From Thermodesulfobacteriota bacterium (GTDB lineage Bacteria; Desulfobacterota_D; UBA1144; Nemesobacterales; UBA2774): DNA of 34,487 bases. Position 1 is the first letter of the stretch; each line of letters begins with the position of its first letter. The notes beneath the pieces were generated by a model that was not told the DNA's origin, did not search any database, and worked only from the letters and a program-made list of their open reading frames with translations. The stretch spans positions 1 through 34,487 of the forward strand of contig JBCCIH010000002.1 of assembly GCA_039028315.1 (NCBI GenBank), given 5' to 3'. Of the stretch, positions 1 through 8,452 are shown piece by piece. The position numbers were made by a program, and so were the translations under genes.

Positions 1-40
1 AAAAATATTAGCAAGGTAGAAAAGGCAAGTATCAAATACA

Positions 41-742
41 CTAAGAAGAAGTAACATTGTCCCTTAGCCAAGCATGTAGCGGCATCATATCTTTAAAAAA
101 ACCATATGTATAGTTTAGAAAATCCTTAGAAGTAGCTTCTTTTGGAATTGGTCCTTCGAGGTAAAAATATAGGCCGTTATGCAAAAGCAAGTCTGCATTT
201 GGATTCTCAGGATCATAGCCCCTAGGTACTCTTTTATAATGCGAACCCCCAAGGGTATATTCAGAATTCTTTGCAATCTTCTTTAGTATTTTGGAGACCT
301 GCGCGCCTTTTTTAGGATCACTAACACTATCTCGGTATGACTTTGTTAGCTCTGAAGGTAAGGAATATAACCCTCCGGCAATTAAAAGCTTAGATTTATC
401 AAATTGAATATAAAATCCCGGATTACCCAGCTTTTTAAGGGGCCCCTCCCAAAGAAAAATACCTAAATGTGTTTTATAAGGAGTTTTATCCTTGCTGAAT
501 CTAACGTCTCGATAAATTCTAAATATGGATTTATCCACTTTTGGTGTCGCAACAATTTTTGGACACATTGGTTTTAAGAGCTCGCCCATCTCCATTATAT
601 AGTCCTGGGCAGGCTCCATTACATTTTTTTCAAAAACCTCCCTGTTTGCTTCAAACCACTCTCTTTTGTTATTATTTTCAAGGTCCTTAAAGAACTTGAA
701 AGTGTCTTTAGTAAACCCGTTAAAATTTGTATTGTTAGTCAT
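41..742 (-). CDS. DUF2461 family protein (TIGR02453-like)
   Basis: A 233-residue soluble protein with no signal peptide or membrane segment. It matches the DUF2461/TIGR02453 family in length and pattern: an N-terminal F-x-F-x-x-L-x-x-N-N-x-x-x-W-F segment (about residues 17-30), a central D-K-S-x-F-R-I-Y-R-D-V-R-F-S-x-D-K-T-P-Y-K-x-H block (about 70-92), and a G-x-Y-x-L-x-x-x-x-L region (about 125-135). The biochemical function of the family is not established. The gene is the last of a minus-strand group after thpR and tolB, 27 bases behind thpR, so it may be cotranscribed with them. The family call is fairly secure; the role is unknown. Confidence 0.85.
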   Translation of the reverse strand: MTNNTNFNGFTKDTFKFFKDLENNNKREWFEANREVFEKNVMEPAQDYIMEMGELLKPMCPKIVATPKVDKSIFRIYRDVRFSKDKTPYKTHLGIFLWEGPLKKLGNPGFYIQFDKSKLLIAGGLYSLPSELTKSYRDSVSDPKKGAQVSKILKKIAKNSEYTLGGSHYKRVPRGYDPENPNADLLLHNGLYFYLEGPIPKEATSKDFLNYTYGFFKDMMPLHAWLRDNVTSS

Positions 743-769
743 AAAATGATCTCCTCATATAAAGTGAAG

Positions 770-1312
770 CTATAACTCTTTACCAAGGTTAAAGGTTTTA
801 AGTGGAGTATAAATTGATCCTTTTGGATTGAGCTCACTCTCAATTGCTGTGATTCTGTTCAATTCAAAGTGAGTTTGTATAATATCTTTACAAGAATCAA
901 TCCTAATTTTATTCTTTACCCGTCCAATAGTAATATGGGGTGTAAATTTTCGTTCCTCTATCTCAAATCCAAGCTCGGAAAGCTCCTTAGTCAGTTTGCT
1001 GTGAAAGATAGAGAGATGTTTATTCTCAGACAAACCTATATATAAGACTCTAGGGTTTCTAAGATTGGGAAATGCTCCAAAATTTGTGAGATGAAGCTGA
1101 AAGGGATCATGATCATCTATAAGATTATCAAGCATAGTGGTAATTTGTTCTAATTTGCCCTCTTGTATTTTTCCAAGGAAGTTCAGAGTCAAATGCAGTT
1201 TTTCTGGTTTCTCCCACTTAACCCCTTTTATATCTGCTTTGATAGAATTAATATGGGAAGTTATTTGATCGCGGATACTTTCCGGCAATAATGCGGCGAT
1301 AAAAATCCTCAT
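770..1312 (-). CDS. thpR: RNA 2',3'-cyclic phosphodiesterase (2H superfamily)
   Basis: A 180-residue cytosolic protein of the LigT/ThpR type in the 2H phosphoesterase superfamily. It shows the two catalytic H-x-T-x motifs, H40-L-T-L and H126-I-T-I-G-R, and opens with the typical M-R-I-F-I-A sequence. Enzymes of this family open 2',3'-cyclic phosphates on RNA to 2'-phosphates and were first noticed as in vitro 2'-5' RNA ligases. The length is normal for the family. It lies 29 bases downstream of tolB on the same strand, but no functional link to the Tol system is evident. Confidence 0.9.
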   Translation of the reverse strand: MRIFIAALLPESIRDQITSHINSIKADIKGVKWEKPEKLHLTLNFLGKIQEGKLEQITTMLDNLIDDHDPFQLHLTNFGAFPNLRNPRVLYIGLSENKHLSIFHSKLTKELSELGFEIEERKFTPHITIGRVKNKIRIDSCKDIIQTHFELNRITAIESELNPKGSIYTPLKTFNLGKEL

Positions 1313-1341
1313 TTATTTATCACCTAAGATTGGGCCAATGC

Positions 1342-2592
1342 TTACTTACACCAGGTGGGGAAACGCTTGCCCCCGCCTTGACTTAGGCGCACTTGGTTCT
1401 CGCCATTAGCGTACATGAGATATATGTCCCTAGCGCCCTGCTTAGTTGATGTAAAGGCAATGTAGTAACCATCTGGAGACCAAGACGGGTTTTCGTTTCT
1501 TCCGCCGCTTAAGGTAAGTCTGCTCTGTCCGCCTCCACTTGGGTCTATGGTGTATATATTTGTTCCACCGTCTACCTTTACAAAAGCAATCTTATTTACC
1601 TCTGGATTGGGAGACCAAGAGGGGTCTGTGTTATACCCGCTAGAGGTAATTCTTCTGGCTGCACCGCCGTTTGAACTCATAACATAAATATTAGGATTTC
1701 CGCTTCTATCGGATACAAATGCTATCCGGCTGCCGTCTGGGGACCAAGTTGGGGATATATCAATAGAGCCAGAGCGGGTTAGGTTTTTCGCGCCGCCTTT
1801 AAGATTTGATACATATATGTCACCATTTGAGCTAAATGCAAACTGATTTCCGCTAGGTGACCACTCAGGGCTCTGCTCAAGTTTAAATGCCTTTGTAAGC
1901 CTCTTCTCTCCTTGCCCTAGGGTGTAGAGATAAAGATCCTGATCCCAAACATTATCGGAATTAAATAGGATCTGCCTTCCATTAGGTGAGCAGTCTGGAG
2001 ACATCACAAGTGCGTTGTGCTTAGTAAGCTGTTGTTTATTGGCCCCGTCATAATCCATGATGAAAAGATTCCTATTTCTTTTACTACCTAACACAAACGC
2101 TATTTTAGATGTGAAAAAGCCTTGTTTCCCGGTCATTTGCTTCATCGCGAGATCTGCAAATTTATGTGCTGCCTCTCTTACCTTACCGGGAGTTGCAACA
2201 TAGGTTCTGCCAAGTATCGGTCTTTCTTCTTTTACGTTATAGAGCTGAACAGCAAATTTGATTCTATTTCCTTCTGTCTGATATTGACCTGCGATCAGAT
2301 AGTCTGAACCGTTGTCAAAGATGCTCTGAAAATTAATATTATTTAAATCACCGCCCAAAGCGCCTCCTCGACTTACATCAAACAAGGCAGCATTTTTTAG
2401 ATCATTTCTAACTACGTCAGCAAATTCCTTACCCTTGGCGTTAGGAGCACCTAAACTTGTGAGCTCAGGAACATAGACGGGGATTCTTTGAATAATAGGC
2501 CCAGTGACATCAGGCAGCTTGATCTGTGAATAAGAAACAGTGCTAAAACCTAGAAATATTGCAAATGTTAGGATTAATAATCTGATGGCCAT
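1342..2592 (-). CDS. tolB: Tol-Pal system protein TolB
   Basis: A 416-residue periplasmic protein. It has an N-terminal signal peptide (hydrophobic residues about 4-20, likely cleavage after S-Y-S near residue 22). The TolB amino-terminal domain (about 25-150) is followed by five PD40/WD40-like beta-propeller repeats, each carrying a P-x-W-S-P-x-G- or closely related signature. TolB binds Pal and helps the Tol complex keep the outer membrane attached during division. Unusually, tolQ, tolR, tolA and pal are not beside it: the flanking genes are an HNH endonuclease upstream and thpR downstream. The gene call is very secure from the repeats and length. Confidence 0.95.
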   Translation of the reverse strand: MAIRLLILTFAIFLGFSTVSYSQIKLPDVTGPIIQRIPVYVPELTSLGAPNAKGKEFADVVRNDLKNAALFDVSRGGALGGDLNNINFQSIFDNGSDYLIAGQYQTEGNRIKFAVQLYNVKEERPILGRTYVATPGKVREAAHKFADLAMKQMTGKQGFFTSKIAFVLGSKRNRNLFIMDYDGANKQQLTKHNALVMSPDCSPNGRQILFNSDNVWDQDLYLYTLGQGEKRLTKAFKLEQSPEWSPSGNQFAFSSNGDIYVSNLKGGAKNLTRSGSIDISPTWSPDGSRIAFVSDRSGNPNIYVMSSNGGAARRITSSGYNTDPSWSPNPEVNKIAFVKVDGGTNIYTIDPSGGGQSRLTLSGGRNENPSWSPDGYYIAFTSTKQGARDIYLMYANGENQVRLSQGGGKRFPTWCK

Positions 2593-2702
2593 AAAACCCT
2601 CCGTTATATGCTCAATTTAAATGTAATTGTGATGATACTTAGAAATAATTTAGCCTATGGAAAAGCTAAAAACTAGCATAAATGTTATTGATCTAAAATG
2701 AA

Positions 2703-3302
2703 CTACTCTTCGAGCTCCACATTCCAGTAAGAAATATCTACAAAGTTTAAAAACGGCTCCCATTCTTTATACCTTACAGCTTTTATATATATATTTGAGA
2801 ACGGATCCCAAAGCGGTTTTTTAGGTATTGTCTTAAGCTTCATTCTGGCCTGAGCAGGAGTCCTGCCGCCTTTTTTGCGGTTACAAGCAATGCAGCAGCA
2901 AACCACGTTATCCCATGTGCTTCTTCCGCCTTGAGAGCGGGGCACTACGTGGTCAATTGTGAGCTCTGAGCGTGAGAACTGCTTGCAGCAATACTGACAA
3001 GTACCAGCGTCACGTCTGAAGATGTTTAGGCGGTTAAATTTAGCCTCTTTTCTAATTACGCCCTCATATCTAACAAGTATTATTACTCTTGGAGTTTTAA
3101 TTACAGAGCTTACAGTGCGAATTACATCGTCTTTATCTTTAAATTCTGAAATTTGTGACCAGGAATCAAAGTCAAAAGTGTTATATTCAGTGTCTACTGC
3201 TTTTGCAATACCTGCGTACAACATCACAAAAGCCCTTTTGACACTTGTAATAGTTACAGGAACAAAATAACGATTCAGAACCAGTACAGGAGAACTTAGC
3301 AT
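2703..3302 (-). CDS. HNH endonuclease family protein
   Basis: A 199-residue protein with an HNH nuclease domain in the C-terminal half. C102-x-x-C105 and a later C137/C140 pair form a probable structural zinc site. I-D-H118-V-V-P-R-S-x-G-G supplies the catalytic His, with N132 and N141 completing the motif. The N-terminal 90 residues look like the conserved leader seen in a widespread family of free-standing bacterial HNH proteins (V-L-V-L-N-R-x-x-x-P-V). Substrate and role are unknown: it could be a repair or defence nuclease, or a domesticated mobile nuclease. No restriction or phage genes lie next to it. It is transcribed toward tolB, 110 bases away. Confidence 0.85.
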   Translation of the reverse strand: MLSSPVLVLNRYFVPVTITSVKRAFVMLYAGIAKAVDTEYNTFDFDSWSQISEFKDKDDVIRTVSSVIKTPRVIILVRYEGVIRKEAKFNRLNIFRRDAGTCQYCCKQFSRSELTIDHVVPRSQGGRSTWDNVVCCCIACNRKKGGRTPAQARMKLKTIPKKPLWDPFSNIYIKAVRYKEWEPFLNFVDISYWNVELEE

Positions 3303-3387
3303 CTAGTATAGTGAATCTACCTATTCTTTATTATAATTCAAGTAAGATAATGTTAATGTTTAGTTAAGATTATTGCTGAACAAAGGC

Positions 3388-3415
3388 TTGAAAACACTAG
3401 AGATTGAGTTATAAC
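3388..3415 (+). promoter_or_regulatory. Candidate sigma70-type promoter for the lgt cluster
   Basis: TTGAAA at 3388-3393 and TATAAC at 3410-3415 are separated by 16 bases; each hexamer matches the consensus at five of six positions. The site lies 33 bases upstream of the small membrane protein that precedes lgt, in the divergent gap with the HNH gene. It is a consensus match only. Confidence 0.4.
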
Positions 3416-3448
3416 TTTATGCGTTAACATTTTGCGGGAGATATAAAT

Positions 3449-3601
3449 ATGAGTAGTTTGTCCCAGGCCCTTATAATCCAGATTGTTATATGCATCGTTC
3501 TTTTTGGTTTTCTTTTTTATTTCATGATCAAAAACGCTCAGCTTAAAAAAGAAATCCACTCAAAGATAAAAAATTCATCCAAAGAAAACAGCTTAAAATA
3601 A
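3449..3601 (+). CDS. Small single-span membrane protein, CcmD-like in shape
   Basis: A 50-residue reading frame starting M-S-S-L-S-Q-A-L-I-I and ending in N-S-L-K. Residues about 8-26 are a continuous hydrophobic helix, followed by a strongly basic cytoplasmic-type tail (about 28-50, rich in Lys). A GGGAG ribosome-binding site at 3436-3440 sits 8 bases before the ATG. The stop codon directly abuts the ATG of lgt (TAAATG), so translation is probably coupled. The form (one short N-terminal helix plus charged tail) recalls CcmD or other small membrane adaptors, but no cytochrome-maturation genes are nearby and I cannot assign a family. It could tether or modulate Lgt; that is inference from position only. 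Confidence 0.65.
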   Translation: MSSLSQALIIQIVICIVLFGFLFYFMIKNAQLKKEIHSKIKNSSKENSLK

Positions 3602-4408
3602 ATGTATCCAGAACTAATTAAAATTGGCGATTTTTCAATATCTTCTTTCGGAGTAATGGTAGCCCTTTGCTTTCTAGTGGGATATTGGCTTATTTCACTA
3701 GAGACCAAAAGAAAGAAATTAAATGAGAAAGCTGTAAGCAATATGTTTCTGGCCACAATGATTGGCGGCATTGTAGGAGCAAAACTTCTTTATCTGTTCG
3801 AGAATGTACCGCTAGGGGAGCTATTAAGAGATCCTATCACTCATCTATTATCAAGAGGCGGGCTTACTTTCTACGGCGGGTTTATAGGAGCTATAATACT
3901 TGTTTGGATCATTGCTAATAAGAATAAAATAAGCATGTGGACTGTAGGAGATTTAGCGGCTCCAGCTCTTGCACTTGCCTATTCCATTGGACGAGTCGGC
4001 TGTCTTTTAGTAGGTGATGATTACGGAATACCAACTGATCTGCCTTGGGGTATGGCATTTCCTAAAGGGCTTCCTCCGACCACAGAAACTGTTCATCCAA
4101 CACAGATTTATGAAATTGTGATAATGTTCTTTGCGTTCTTATATATCTGGAAAATAAGGACTAAAGTAAGACCGGCAGGATGGCTGTTTTCAATCTATCT
4201 AATAATTGCTGGGCTCGAAAGATTCTTCGTTGAATTTGTACGAGATACCACCGAAAGCCCGATCCCGGGACTATCTGTTGCACAGGTAACAGCGCTTGGG
4301 CTTATTGTAGTAGGTGCTGTTAAGCTTTATAGATTAAGATCATCAGGCCAGCTATCAGATCCTGATCCCGAGCCGCCTAGAAAACGGGCAAAGAAAAGAA
4401 AGGCCTAG
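3602..4408 (+). CDS. lgt: Prolipoprotein diacylglyceryl transferase
   Basis: A 268-residue inner-membrane enzyme that moves diacylglycerol from phosphatidylglycerol onto the lipobox cysteine of prolipoproteins, the first step of lipoprotein maturation. Visible family marks are R85-G-G-L-T-F-Y-G-G-F, the signature S128-I-G-R-V-G-C-L-L-V-G-D-D-Y-G with the key Arg at 131, H165-P-T-Q-I-Y-E, and a late E-R-F-F-V-E-F-V-R. Several membrane helices are evident. The C-terminus ends in a soluble Pro/Lys/Arg-rich tail (about 250-268). The start immediately follows the stop of the 50-residue membrane protein, and lnt follows within 40 bases. Confidence 0.95.
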   Translation: MYPELIKIGDFSISSFGVMVALCFLVGYWLISLETKRKKLNEKAVSNMFLATMIGGIVGAKLLYLFENVPLGELLRDPITHLLSRGGLTFYGGFIGAIILVWIIANKNKISMWTVGDLAAPALALAYSIGRVGCLLVGDDYGIPTDLPWGMAFPKGLPPTTETVHPTQIYEIVIMFFAFLYIWKIRTKVRPAGWLFSIYLIIAGLERFFVEFVRDTTESPIPGLSVAQVTALGLIVVGAVKLYRLRSSGQLSDPDPEPPRKRAKKRKA

Positions 4409-4448
4409 CTCCTTTCTAATTTTGAGCCCTTGGGTATCTTTAACCACC

Positions 4449-6011
4449 ATGTCTAAAATTACGACTAGAGACATAATACTTGCTTCGCTCACAGGCGTGT
4501 TATATCCGCTTAGTTTTATGGTCCCTTTTTTAGGCTTTACAGCGTGGGCGCTTTTAATACCTCTTTATTGGTCAATTGCAAAAAGAACCCCTTGGGGCGC
4601 GTTTAAGCTGGGCCTTCTTTCAGGAACAATCGCTAACTTTATAGGAACGTACTGGCTAGTTGGAACACTGACAAGGTTCGGCGGATTCCCAATACCTGTG
4701 AGTTTTGTTTTTATAATCTTTTTAAGCGCATACGCTGGGCTTGCGTTTGCAATATTCTCTTACATAACAACCAGGCTCGGACTATTTAGAAAACCAGGCT
4801 ACCTGTCAGTGCTTTTAATTGCATCTATTTGGACATCAATTGAATATCTCTTCCCATTCCTTTTCCCCTACGGCATAACGAACTCGCAAGGCCATTATCT
4901 GACTATTATCCAGATGTATGATCTCTTTGGCATTTATGCCCTAAGCTTTGTGATTGTGGTCGTAAACGTAGCGCTTCTAAGAATAGTAAAGAGATTTACA
5001 CTAAACGCGCTTCTGCCAGCACCTGAGTTAATTCTCTCTGCAACTCTTATATTTTTAGCTCTCTCATACGGGTATTTCAGAATACTTCAGGTCGATGTAG
5101 ATATACAAAATGCGCCTAAGCTCAAAGTGGGCATGGTGCAGGCAAACTTCGACTTTTTAGCGAAAACTGAGAATCAGGAACAAATAGTCACAGATAAACA
5201 TAAAGAGATGTCAGAGCAGCTTAGTGAAGTTGATCTGATTATTTGGCCTGAGACCTCAATCCAAGCATGGTTTTCAAATGATTCTGATTACTTAATTGTT
5301 AGGGATGAAGTCGGCGTGCCCCAGATGGAAGGCAAGTACTTTATAGTGGGCGGCATGTCATTTACGCCTAAAGACCCTGAATCGACTGTTATAACTGACG
5401 AGAACCTTACCAAGTACAATACCGCCTTTCTAACTAACTCAGACGGGGTCATACTTGAGAGATATCATAAGATTAAACTTCTGCTATTTGGCGAGTACTT
5501 GCCGTTCGCTCAGTATTTTCCAGCTATCAAGCAGGTAAGTCCGGCCACTGGGGACTTTACGCCTGGCGATGAGCTTGATCTATTTGTTATACCAGAGAAA
5601 GGGGCTAAGATTGCTCCTATAATTTGTTATGAGGATATAATCCCATCATTTAGTCGCCAGTTTGTAGACAAGGGCGCAAATCTGATTGTGAACATTACAA
5701 ACGACGCTTGGTTTGGTGAGACGATCGCTCCATATCAGCATCTTCTTATATCTATACCAAGGGCGGTTGAGACAAGGAAATATCTGCTTAGATCAACTAA
5801 TACTGGGATAAGTGCGATTATTGATCCAGTGGGCAGGGTTGTTGCACAGACAGGCAATTTTGTTCAGACCAACCTAGAGGGTGCAGTAGCACTAATGGAT
5901 GGACCTAAAACACTCTACACCAGAGTCGGTGATGTATTTCCAATAGCAGCAACTATTTTTTGGATAGGGTTTATTGCAGTACAAAAGTTAAGAGGAAAGA
6001 ATTTGCTTTAG
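4449..6011 (+). CDS. lnt: Apolipoprotein N-acyltransferase
   Basis: An integral inner-membrane enzyme that adds the third acyl chain to lipoproteins. The N-terminal about 200 residues are hydrophobic helices; a carbon-nitrogen hydrolase (nitrilase) domain follows, then a final C-terminal helix. From the ATG used here the catalytic triad is Glu268 (I-W-P-E-T-S), Lys341 (Y-H-K) and Cys393 (I-C-Y-E-D). A TTG at 4422 would add nine residues; neither start has a clear ribosome-binding site, so the ATG is a judgement. The last 24 bases overlap tail-to-tail with hisC on the other strand. Next to lgt, it makes a lipoprotein-processing pair. Confidence 0.93.
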   Translation: MSKITTRDIILASLTGVLYPLSFMVPFLGFTAWALLIPLYWSIAKRTPWGAFKLGLLSGTIANFIGTYWLVGTLTRFGGFPIPVSFVFIIFLSAYAGLAFAIFSYITTRLGLFRKPGYLSVLLIASIWTSIEYLFPFLFPYGITNSQGHYLTIIQMYDLFGIYALSFVIVVVNVALLRIVKRFTLNALLPAPELILSATLIFLALSYGYFRILQVDVDIQNAPKLKVGMVQANFDFLAKTENQEQIVTDKHKEMSEQLSEVDLIIWPETSIQAWFSNDSDYLIVRDEVGVPQMEGKYFIVGGMSFTPKDPESTVITDENLTKYNTAFLTNSDGVILERYHKIKLLLFGEYLPFAQYFPAIKQVSPATGDFTPGDELDLFVIPEKGAKIAPIICYEDIIPSFSRQFVDKGANLIVNITNDAWFGETIAPYQHLLISIPRAVETRKYLLRSTNTGISAIIDPVGRVVAQTGNFVQTNLEGAVALMDGPKTLYTRVGDVFPIAATIFWIGFIAVQKLRGKNLL

Positions 6012-7088
6012 AGCAGTTAAAAATGCATCATTCTCATTAGGTGTTCCGATTGTTACACGCATGCAGTTCTCGAGCCTTCCAGGTCTGTTGAAGTTCCTTA
6101 TTAAAATGTCTCTTTTCACTAACTCATTAAAAAGCATATCAGCGTCTTGAGCTTTAAAGAATATAAAGTTTGCATCGCTTGGATATGCCGTTAGATCATC
6201 CAGCTCTAACATCGCACTAAATACGCGCTCTCTTTCTTTAATAATGAGCTGAATATTCTCAGTTACAAACTCATGATCATCTAAAACCACTTCCGCGGCG
6301 CTTTGGCTGAGCGAATTAATGTTATATGGGTAGCGAACTTTATTTATCTCTTTTGCTATCTGTTCTCTCGCAAAAAGTATCCCGATCCTAAGCCCTGCAA
6401 ACCCTACCTTTGATAAGGTCCTAAGTATGATTAAGTTCTCGCATTCTTTTACGAGCGGCAAAAATGTATAGCCGCTGAAATCAGAATACGCTTCATCCAC
6501 AACAACAATCCCTTTGGCCGCGCTTATAATCTCAGTGATTTTGCCAGCGTTGTACATATTGCCTGTGGGGTTATTAGGTGAAGCAAGAAATATTAAGTCG
6601 GGATCATTCTCTTCTATGATTGATAGTGTTTCATCCAGATCTATATCGAATTTATCATCTAGAGGTATCTCGATGACCTCTGCCCCCATGGCAAGCCCGG
6701 TGAGTTTATACATAGAAAATGTTGGAGAAGGACATAAAATCTTCCCTGAGCCATTTGCAAGAGTAGTTATTAGCATACCTATTAGCTCATCTGATCCGTT
6801 TCCGAGCAATATCCCGTCCTTTGAAAACTCAGTGACTTTGGAAATCAGCTCTATAAGCTTGTGAGCCTCAGGATCGGGGTATCTGTGTATAGCTAGATCG
6901 CTTATGGCTTTTTCAACTTTGGATTTTACTGAATTAGAAAGCTCAAAAGGGCTTTCATTACCGTCTAATTTAATTTTGCAGTCAATCGCCGGAACGTGGT
7001 AAGGAGAGATCTCTCTTATTTCGGGGCTTACACGCGCCTCTACGATACCAAGTTCTTCAGACTTTGATTTTTTATCTTGTGAGCTCAT
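5988..7088 (-). CDS. hisC: Histidinol-phosphate aminotransferase
   Basis: A 366-residue class-I/II PLP aminotransferase that converts imidazole-acetol phosphate to histidinol phosphate with glutamate. Visible marks are K40-L-D-G-N-E-S-P, H69-R-Y-P-D, G96-N-G-S-D-E, the S170-P-N-N-P-T-G-N loop, D198-E-A-Y-S-D-F, and T224-L-S-K-V-G-F-A-G-L-R-I-G with the PLP lysine at 227. The N-terminal about 25 residues are a charged extension before the family core (I-x-P-Y). It follows hisD by 18 bases and is presumably cotranscribed. No other histidine gene is in the window. Its 3' end runs 24 bases into lnt. Confidence 0.93.
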   Translation of the reverse strand: MSSQDKKSKSEELGIVEARVSPEIREISPYHVPAIDCKIKLDGNESPFELSNSVKSKVEKAISDLAIHRYPDPEAHKLIELISKVTEFSKDGILLGNGSDELIGMLITTLANGSGKILCPSPTFSMYKLTGLAMGAEVIEIPLDDKFDIDLDETLSIIEENDPDLIFLASPNNPTGNMYNAGKITEIISAAKGIVVVDEAYSDFSGYTFLPLVKECENLIILRTLSKVGFAGLRIGILFAREQIAKEINKVRYPYNINSLSQSAAEVVLDDHEFVTENIQLIIKERERVFSAMLELDDLTAYPSDANFIFFKAQDADMLFNELVKRDILIRNFNRPGRLENCMRVTIGTPNENDAFLTALKQILSS

Positions 7089-7106
7089 TTTATTAGGGAA
7101 GAATAC

Positions 7107-8390
7107 CTATTTTCTAACTTTAACGGAAAGAGCATGCGCCTCAAGCTCCTCGCTATAGGCCAAGTTCATTACAGAGTCGCTAAGTTTGTCAAAACCTTTC
7201 TTAGAGATTGATATAACGCTCGGCATCCTTAAAAAGTCATACACGCTAAGAGGTGAAGAGAACCTTGCAGCCCCTCCTGTGGGTAGTACGTGGCTAGGAC
7301 CCGCTACATAATCACCAAATGCTTCTGTGGACATCCCACCTAAGAATATTGCGCCGGCGTTGTTAATCTTTTTAAGAAGCGCTTTAGGATTCTTAACGCA
7401 TAGCTCAAGATGCTCAGGAGCAAGAGCATTTGCAACATTTGCTGCTTCACTGATGCTTTTGACAACAAAAATGCGCCCCTGACTCTTAACAGCCTCACCT
7501 GCAATGCGTTTTCTAGTCAGAAGAGAAAGCTGTCTTGTAACTTCTTTTGCCACCTCTTTTGCAAACTTCTCTTTGTTAGTAACTAAAAGAGGAACGGCCA
7601 TCTCATCATGCTCGGCTTGTGCTAACAGGTCTGCGGCAACCCAGCTTGCAGGTGTAGAGGCATCTGAAATAATAAGAACCTCACTCGGGCCCGCAATCAT
7701 ATCAATATCTACTTCGCCGAAAACAAGCTTCTTTGCGATCGTAACATAAATGTTTCCCGGACCAACAATCTTATCTACCTTGGGTACTGATTCTGTGCCG
7801 TGCGCAAGAGCTGATACAGCCTGTGCTCCGCCTACTTTGTATATTGAATCCACCCCGGCTATTGAGGCGGCAACAAGCACTGTTGGATTAAGCTCGCCGT
7901 TAGGACATGGAGTCACCAGAACTAGCTCTTTAACCCCGGCCACTTTTGCAGGTATTGCTGTCATTAATACAGTTGAAGGGTATGCAGCTTTACCACCAGG
8001 AACATAGAGCCCCGCCCTTTCAATTGGGCGAATAAGCCATCCAAGCTCGTTCCCTAGTGCATCTTTATACATACTTCCTTTGGGAAGCTTGTGCTTATGA
8101 AACTCCCTCACTCTTTTAGCTGCTGTCCTCAGATCTGATTTAATTCTGCTTGAAACCTGAGACTGTGCATCTTTAATCTCTTTGGGCGTAACCTTTATAG
8201 TCTTTTTTGTAAGCTCTGTCTTATCAAAGCGCTTAGTGTATTTAAATAGAGCCTTGTCGCCGTTTTTTGCCACATCGTCGACAATCTTCTTTGTAGCAGC
8301 ATCAAGTTTCGGATCCGTAAGGGACGAACTCCTCCTAAGACCCTCAAGCTGTTTTTTTAGATTTCTTTCATTAACTCTTACAATTTTCAT
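7107..8390 (-). CDS. hisD: Histidinol dehydrogenase
   Basis: A 427-residue zinc enzyme that oxidises histidinol to histidine with two NAD+, the last steps of histidine synthesis. The active-site residues are all present at nearly the E. coli numbering: zinc ligands Gln258, His261, Asp360 and His420, and the catalytic pair Glu326-His327 in A-P-E-H-L-E-L. The V-G-P-G-N-I-Y-V and I-A-G-P-S-E-V signatures are intact. It leads a two-gene hisD-hisC unit. No ribosome-binding site precedes the ATG; a TATAAT box ends only 11 bases upstream, so the transcript may be nearly leaderless. Confidence 0.96.
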   Translation of the reverse strand: MKIVRVNERNLKKQLEGLRRSSSLTDPKLDAATKKIVDDVAKNGDKALFKYTKRFDKTELTKKTIKVTPKEIKDAQSQVSSRIKSDLRTAAKRVREFHKHKLPKGSMYKDALGNELGWLIRPIERAGLYVPGGKAAYPSTVLMTAIPAKVAGVKELVLVTPCPNGELNPTVLVAASIAGVDSIYKVGGAQAVSALAHGTESVPKVDKIVGPGNIYVTIAKKLVFGEVDIDMIAGPSEVLIISDASTPASWVAADLLAQAEHDEMAVPLLVTNKEKFAKEVAKEVTRQLSLLTRKRIAGEAVKSQGRIFVVKSISEAANVANALAPEHLELCVKNPKALLKKINNAGAIFLGGMSTEAFGDYVAGPSHVLPTGGAARFSSPLSVYDFLRMPSVISISKKGFDKLSDSVMNLAYSEELEAHALSVKVRK

Positions 8391-8401
8391 GACGGAGAAG
8401 G

Positions 8402-8407
8402 ATTATA
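8402..8407 (-). promoter_or_regulatory. Candidate -10 box very close to the hisD start
   Basis: On the minus strand a perfect TATAAT (8407 to 8402) ends 11 bases before the hisD ATG. Transcription from it would begin about 4-5 bases before the ATG, giving a very short leader. The -35 region is weak (TTCTAA-like at 16 bases). Seen by eye only, and an A+T-rich gap can produce this by chance. Confidence 0.3.
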
Positions 8408-8452
8408 CATCGGAAAATAGATGTTAGAAAGATATCTATTATTATTAGCTAT

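Noticed and set aside
2640..2700. A weak TTTAGC/GCTAAA hairpin between the HNH gene and tolB.
   Set aside because: Only six A+T-rich pairs with no clear U-tract, too weak to call a terminator.
3353..3771. Minus-strand frames of 68 and 77 residues over the lgt upstream region.
   Set aside because: They run antisense to the small membrane protein and to lgt, both of which have better support on the plus strand.
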